Of a stretch of 9,228 nucleotides of DNA, positions 7,587 to 9,228 are shown one piece after another. The stretch spans positions 1-9,228 of the forward strand of contig CADCOV010000036.1 in NCBI GenBank assembly GCA_902803185.1, read 5' to 3'. Every line of letters starts with the position of its first letter. Within the stretch, counting starts at the first letter, position 1. The DNA is from an uncultured Eubacteriales bacterium (GTDB lineage Bacteria; Bacillota; Clostridia; Peptostreptococcales; Anaerovoracaceae). The notes beneath the pieces were generated by a model. That model made no database searches. It saw only the letters and a list, made by a program, of their open reading frames with translations, and was not told the DNA's origin. The position numbers and the translations under genes were made by a program.

Positions 7587-8651
7587 TTAGAACGCCTTCA
7601 TCTTCTCGGCCTGGTCGTGGGTGATCAGGGCGTCGATGATCTCGTCGATGTCGCCGTCCAGGATCGCGTCCAGCTTGTACAGGGTCAGACCGATGCGGTG
7701 ATCGGTGCAGCGTCCCTGCGGGAAGTTGTAGGTCCGGATGCGCTCCGAACGGTCGCCGCTGCCGATCTGGCTCTTTCTCTCCGCGGAGATCTCGCTCTGC
7801 TGCTTCTGGAGCATCAGGTCGTAGAGGCGGGAACGCAGGACCTTGAAGGCCTTTTCTTTGTTTTTGATCTGGGACTTCTCGTCCTGGCAGGTGACCACCA
7901 GGCCCGTCGGGATGTGGGTCAGACGCACTGCGGAGTCGGTGGTGTTAACGCACTGGCCGCCGTTGCCGGAAGCCCGGTAGACGTCCACGCGGACATCGTT
8001 CGGATCCAGGTCGACCTCCACGTCATCCACCTCCGGCAGCACCGCGACGGTGGCGGCAGAGGTGTGGATGCGGCCGCTGGACTCGGTCTCCGGGACTCTC
8101 TGGACCCGGTGGACACCGCTCTCGTACTTGAGGCGGGAATAGGCGCCCTTGCCCTTGATCAGCACGGAGGCTTCCTTGACGCCGCCCATGCCGGTGTCGT
8201 TGCTGTCCATCAGCTCGATCTTCCAGCGGTGGCGCTCCGCATATCTCATGTACATCCTGAGCAGGTCTCCGCCGAACAAAGCAGCCTCCTCGCCGCCGGT
8301 GCCGGCCCTGACCTCAAGGATGACGTTCTTCTCATCGTTAGGGTCCTTCGGGAGGAGCAAAACCTTCAGCTCCGCCGTCAGGCTCTCGATCTGGTCCTCG
8401 GCGTCGGAGACCTCCATCTTGGCCAGGTCTCTGAGCTCCTCGTCGGACTCGTTCTCCAGGATCTCCTTGGCGTCCGCCAGGGCGTCCTTCGCCTTCTTGT
8501 ACTCCTCGTACTTCTTGACGATCGGCTCCATCTCGCCCATCTCTTTGATGTACTTCTGCCAGGTCGGCTGGTCGGCGATCACCGCCGCGTCCGAGACCTT
8601 CAGCGACATCTCGTGGTATTTCTCAAGAATAAAGTCGAGTTTATCAAACAT
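7587..8651 (-). CDS. prfA: Peptide chain release factor 1
   Basis: A 354-residue class I release factor that reads UAA and UAG in the ribosomal A site and triggers peptide release. The N-terminal half is helical (1-100), followed by the core [17 protein letters not shown] (110-126). The codon-recognition tripeptide is P-E-T (187-189) within [17 protein letters not shown] instead of the enterobacterial PAT occurs, to my knowledge, in clostridial RF1. The peptidyl-transferase motif is [15 protein letters not shown] (229-243, GGQ at 231-233), where Q233 is the residue methylated by PrmC. The P-x-T form and the length mark RF1 rather than RF2. The ATG is preceded by AAAGGGAAAG, a moderate ribosome binding site. 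It is the first gene of the operon, behind a candidate promoter at 8701-8729, and is fused stop-to-start with sua5. A prmC gene, its frequent neighbour, is absent here. Confidence 0.98.
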   Translation of the reverse strand: MFDKLDFILEKYHEMSLKVSDAAVIADQPTWQKYIKEMGEMEPIVKKYEEYKKAKDALADAKEILENESDEELRDLAKMEVSDAEDQIESLTAELKVLLLPKDPNDEKNVILEVRAGTGGEEAALFGGDLLRMYMRYAERHRWKIELMDSNDTGMGGVKEASVLIKGKGAYSRLKYESGVHRVQRVPETESSGRIHTSAATVAVLPEVDDVEVDLDPNDVRVDVYRASGNGGQCVNTTDSAVRLTHIPTGLVVTCQDEKSQIKNKEKAFKVLRSRLYDLMLQKQQSEISAERKSQIGSGDRSERIRTYNFPQGRCTDHRIGLTLYKLDAILDGDIDEIIDALITHDQAEKMKAF

Positions 8652-8700
8652 GGTTATCTTTCCCTTTTCTGTCCTTCACTGCATATTTTTTCAATCATAT

Positions 8701-8729
8701 ATTGTACCACAACGGGCGGGGATAAAAAA
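8701..8729 (-). promoter_or_regulatory. Candidate promoter of the prfA operon (extended -10)
   Basis: On the minus strand TACAAT (8706-8701) is preceded by TGG, giving an extended -10 of the TGnTACAAT type. Seventeen bases upstream the -35 position holds TTTTTT (8729-8724), a poor match to TTGACA. Extended -10 promoters can work with a weak -35. It sits just after the rpmE terminators and about 50 bases before the prfA start, which is where an operon promoter is expected. Confidence 0.55.
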
Positions 8730-8736
8730 GGGGAGA

Positions 8737-8750
8737 TTTTCAATTGAAAA
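8737..8750. repeat. 14-base perfect palindrome upstream of the prfA promoter
   Basis: TTTTCAATTGAAAA reads the same on both strands. It overlaps the T-run of the second rpmE terminator and lies just upstream of the candidate prfA -35 position. It could be an operator, an A/T-rich UP-like element, or simply the product of two T/A runs meeting; nothing in the sequence decides this. Confidence 0.6.
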
Positions 8751-8765
8751 AGCCCCCGCCGGGGC
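8747..8765 (-). terminator. Second (distal) terminator after rpmE
   Basis: Read on the minus strand, GCCCC and GGGGC form a 5-base-pair all-G/C stem with a GGCG loop (8752-8765), followed directly by five T (8751-8747). It lies 15 bases beyond the first terminator hairpin's T-run and gives rpmE a back-up stop, shielding prfA from read-through. Confidence 0.7.
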
Positions 8766-8780
8766 ACCGTTCCGGCATAG

Positions 8781-8805
8781 AAAAAGACCCGGCTGTTGCC
8801 GGGTC
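8781..8805 (-). terminator. First intrinsic terminator after rpmE
   Basis: Read on the minus strand, GACCCGGC and GCCGGGTC pair perfectly over 8 bases around a 4-base loop AACA (8786-8805), followed at once by five T (8785-8781). It begins 12 bases after the rpmE stop codon. This is a textbook Rho-independent terminator. Confidence 0.92.
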
Positions 8806-8817
8806 CTGTGTGGTCGA

Positions 8818-9018
8818 TTACTCGAGGCCGTACTTGCTCTTGAACTTCTCAACGCGTCCGCCGCGGTTGATGAACTTCTGCTGACCTGTAAAGAACGGAT
8901 GGCACGCAGAGCAGACATCAAGTCTCAATTCCGGCTTGATGGATCTGGTCATAAATGTGTTACCGCATGCGCAAGTTACTTTACATTCCACATAGTTTGG
9001 ATGGATTCCTTCCTTCAT
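8818..9018 (-). CDS. rpmE: 50S ribosomal protein L31, zinc-binding type
   Basis: A 66-residue protein of the normal length for bacterial L31, which bridges the large and small subunits at the central protuberance. [20 protein letters not shown] (1-20) and [15 protein letters not shown] (35-49) are diagnostic; C16, C18, C36 and C39 form the zinc ribbon of the C+ type (RpmE1), as opposed to the zinc-free paralogue made under zinc starvation. The tail [14 protein letters not shown] is typical. Start: the frame stays open 25 codons further upstream, but that stretch overlaps the promoter and leader and resembles nothing, whereas the ATG at 9018 has a GAGGG site six bases before it. The gene appears monocistronic, with its own promoter and two terminators. 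Its codons use more A and T in third positions than those of prfA or tyrS, most clearly in the first half. Confidence 0.98.
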   Translation of the reverse strand: MKEGIHPNYVECKVTCACGNTFMTRSIKPELRLDVCSACHPFFTGQQKFINRGGRVEKFKSKYGLE

Positions 9019-9035
9019 GCTTTTCCCTCTTTCCT

Positions 9036-9052
9036 GCTCGGTGTATCCGTGC
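9036..9052 (-). other. Small hairpin in the rpmE leader
   Basis: In the minus-strand leader, GCACGG and CCGAGC flank an ATACA loop and pair except for one A-A mismatch. The hairpin ends just before the rpmE ribosome binding site. Leaders of L31 genes are known in several bacterial groups as sites of autoregulation; whether this short stem belongs to such an element is a guess. Confidence 0.3.
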
Positions 9053-9083
9053 ATAGTATTACTGCTTTTAACACAGCTTTGAT

Positions 9084-9112
9084 AGTATATCACGGCGAAT
9101 GCCGGAAATCAA
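9084..9112 (-). promoter_or_regulatory. Promoter of rpmE
   Basis: The minus strand has TTGATT (9112-9107) as -35, a 17-base spacer and TATACT (9089-9084) as -10, the latter preceded by TGA so that it is also an extended -10. The start of transcription would fall near 9077, leaving a leader of about 60 bases before the rpmE ATG. It lies in the short gap after the TrmB-like stop codon. This is the clearest sigma-70/sigma-A type promoter in the window. Confidence 0.78.
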
Positions 9113-9123
9113 GCGGTTTTTTG

Positions 9124-9228
9124 CTATTCTCTCACCAGTTCCACGTAGTTTATCGTCTTCCCGGCCGCGGTGAATTTGTCCTCGTATTCGGTGGTCGGGT
9201 CCAGCCCCGCGTAAGGGGAGCTGTGGAG
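9124..9228 (-). CDS. trmB: tRNA (guanine-N7)-methyltransferase, C-terminal end (partial)
   Basis: Only the last 34 residues and the stop codon are inside the window; the gene enters from the right edge. The piece reads LHSSPYAGLDPTTEYEDKF followed by TAAGKTINYVELVRE. The LHxS segment and, above all, TEYEDKF followed by xxxGxxI are the conserved C-terminal signature of bacterial TrmB, which makes m7G46 in the variable loop of tRNAs using S-adenosylmethionine. In TrmB this terminal stretch helps form the methyltransferase active site and tRNA contact. No terminator hairpin follows the stop; the rpmE promoter begins 11 bases later. The call rests on a short fragment, but the motif is distinctive. 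Confidence 0.75.
   Translation of the reverse strand, partial: LHSSPYAGLDPTTEYEDKFTAAGKTINYVELVRE

Noticed and set aside
7617..8747. Plus-strand open frame opposite prfA
   Set aside because: Shadow of prfA. It starts inside the coding region, has no ribosome binding site I can recognise and no family features.
9019..9093. Longer N-terminus for L31 beginning at 9093
   Set aside because: It would cover the promoter and leader, lacks a ribosome binding site, and L31 proteins begin at the MKxxIHP sequence.
9093..9122. Plus-strand terminator-like sequence (CGGC-GAAT-GCCG and later TTTTTT)
   Set aside because: The 4-base stem is separated from the T-run by 12 bases, and there is no plus-strand gene to terminate. 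The region is better explained as the rpmE promoter.

Overview
The window is GC-rich bacterial chromosome (by eye about 60 % G+C). Every gene I can support lies on the minus strand, so transcription runs from high to low coordinates. Strong AGGAGG-type ribosome binding sites, the Firmicutes-style neighbourhood rpmE / prfA / sua5 / rpiB / upp, the clostridial-looking RF1 motif GNGGQCVN and a KMGKT-type tyrosyl-tRNA synthetase suggest a high-GC member of Bacillota, most likely class Clostridia. That assignment is inference; there is no rRNA to confirm it. I see no mobile element, CRISPR array, tRNA or phage gene, and no gene-free stretch longer than about 170 bases.

Layout in transcription order. 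(1) 9124-9228: the last 34 residues of a TrmB-like tRNA (guanine-N7) methyltransferase. (2) 8818-9112: a well-formed promoter, a short leader and rpmE (zinc-type ribosomal protein L31), followed by two intrinsic terminators in tandem. (3) 3864-8706: a candidate extended -10 promoter starts a probable five-gene operon, prfA (release factor 1), sua5 (t6A synthesis), rpiB (pentose phosphate pathway), upp (uracil salvage) and tyrS (tyrosyl-tRNA synthetase), closed by an intrinsic terminator at 3864-3906. (4) 1-3841: a 1181-residue protein made of two complete AMP-binding acyl-CoA synthetase modules in tandem, followed 43 bases later by the start of an alanine/ornithine racemase-family PLP protein that runs off the window.

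The right two thirds are translation and nucleotide housekeeping: tRNA modification (TrmB, Sua5), the ribosome (L31), termination (RF1), tRNA charging (TyrRS) and phosphoribosyl/uracil metabolism (RpiB, Upp). The most unusual item is the two-module acyl-CoA synthetase. Smaller points are the absence of prmC beside prfA, an insertion in TyrRS, a 14-base palindrome upstream of the prfA promoter, and avoidance of the codons TTA, CTA and TCA that leaves very long spurious frames open on the plus strand. I do not see a clear, previously undescribed multi-gene system here.
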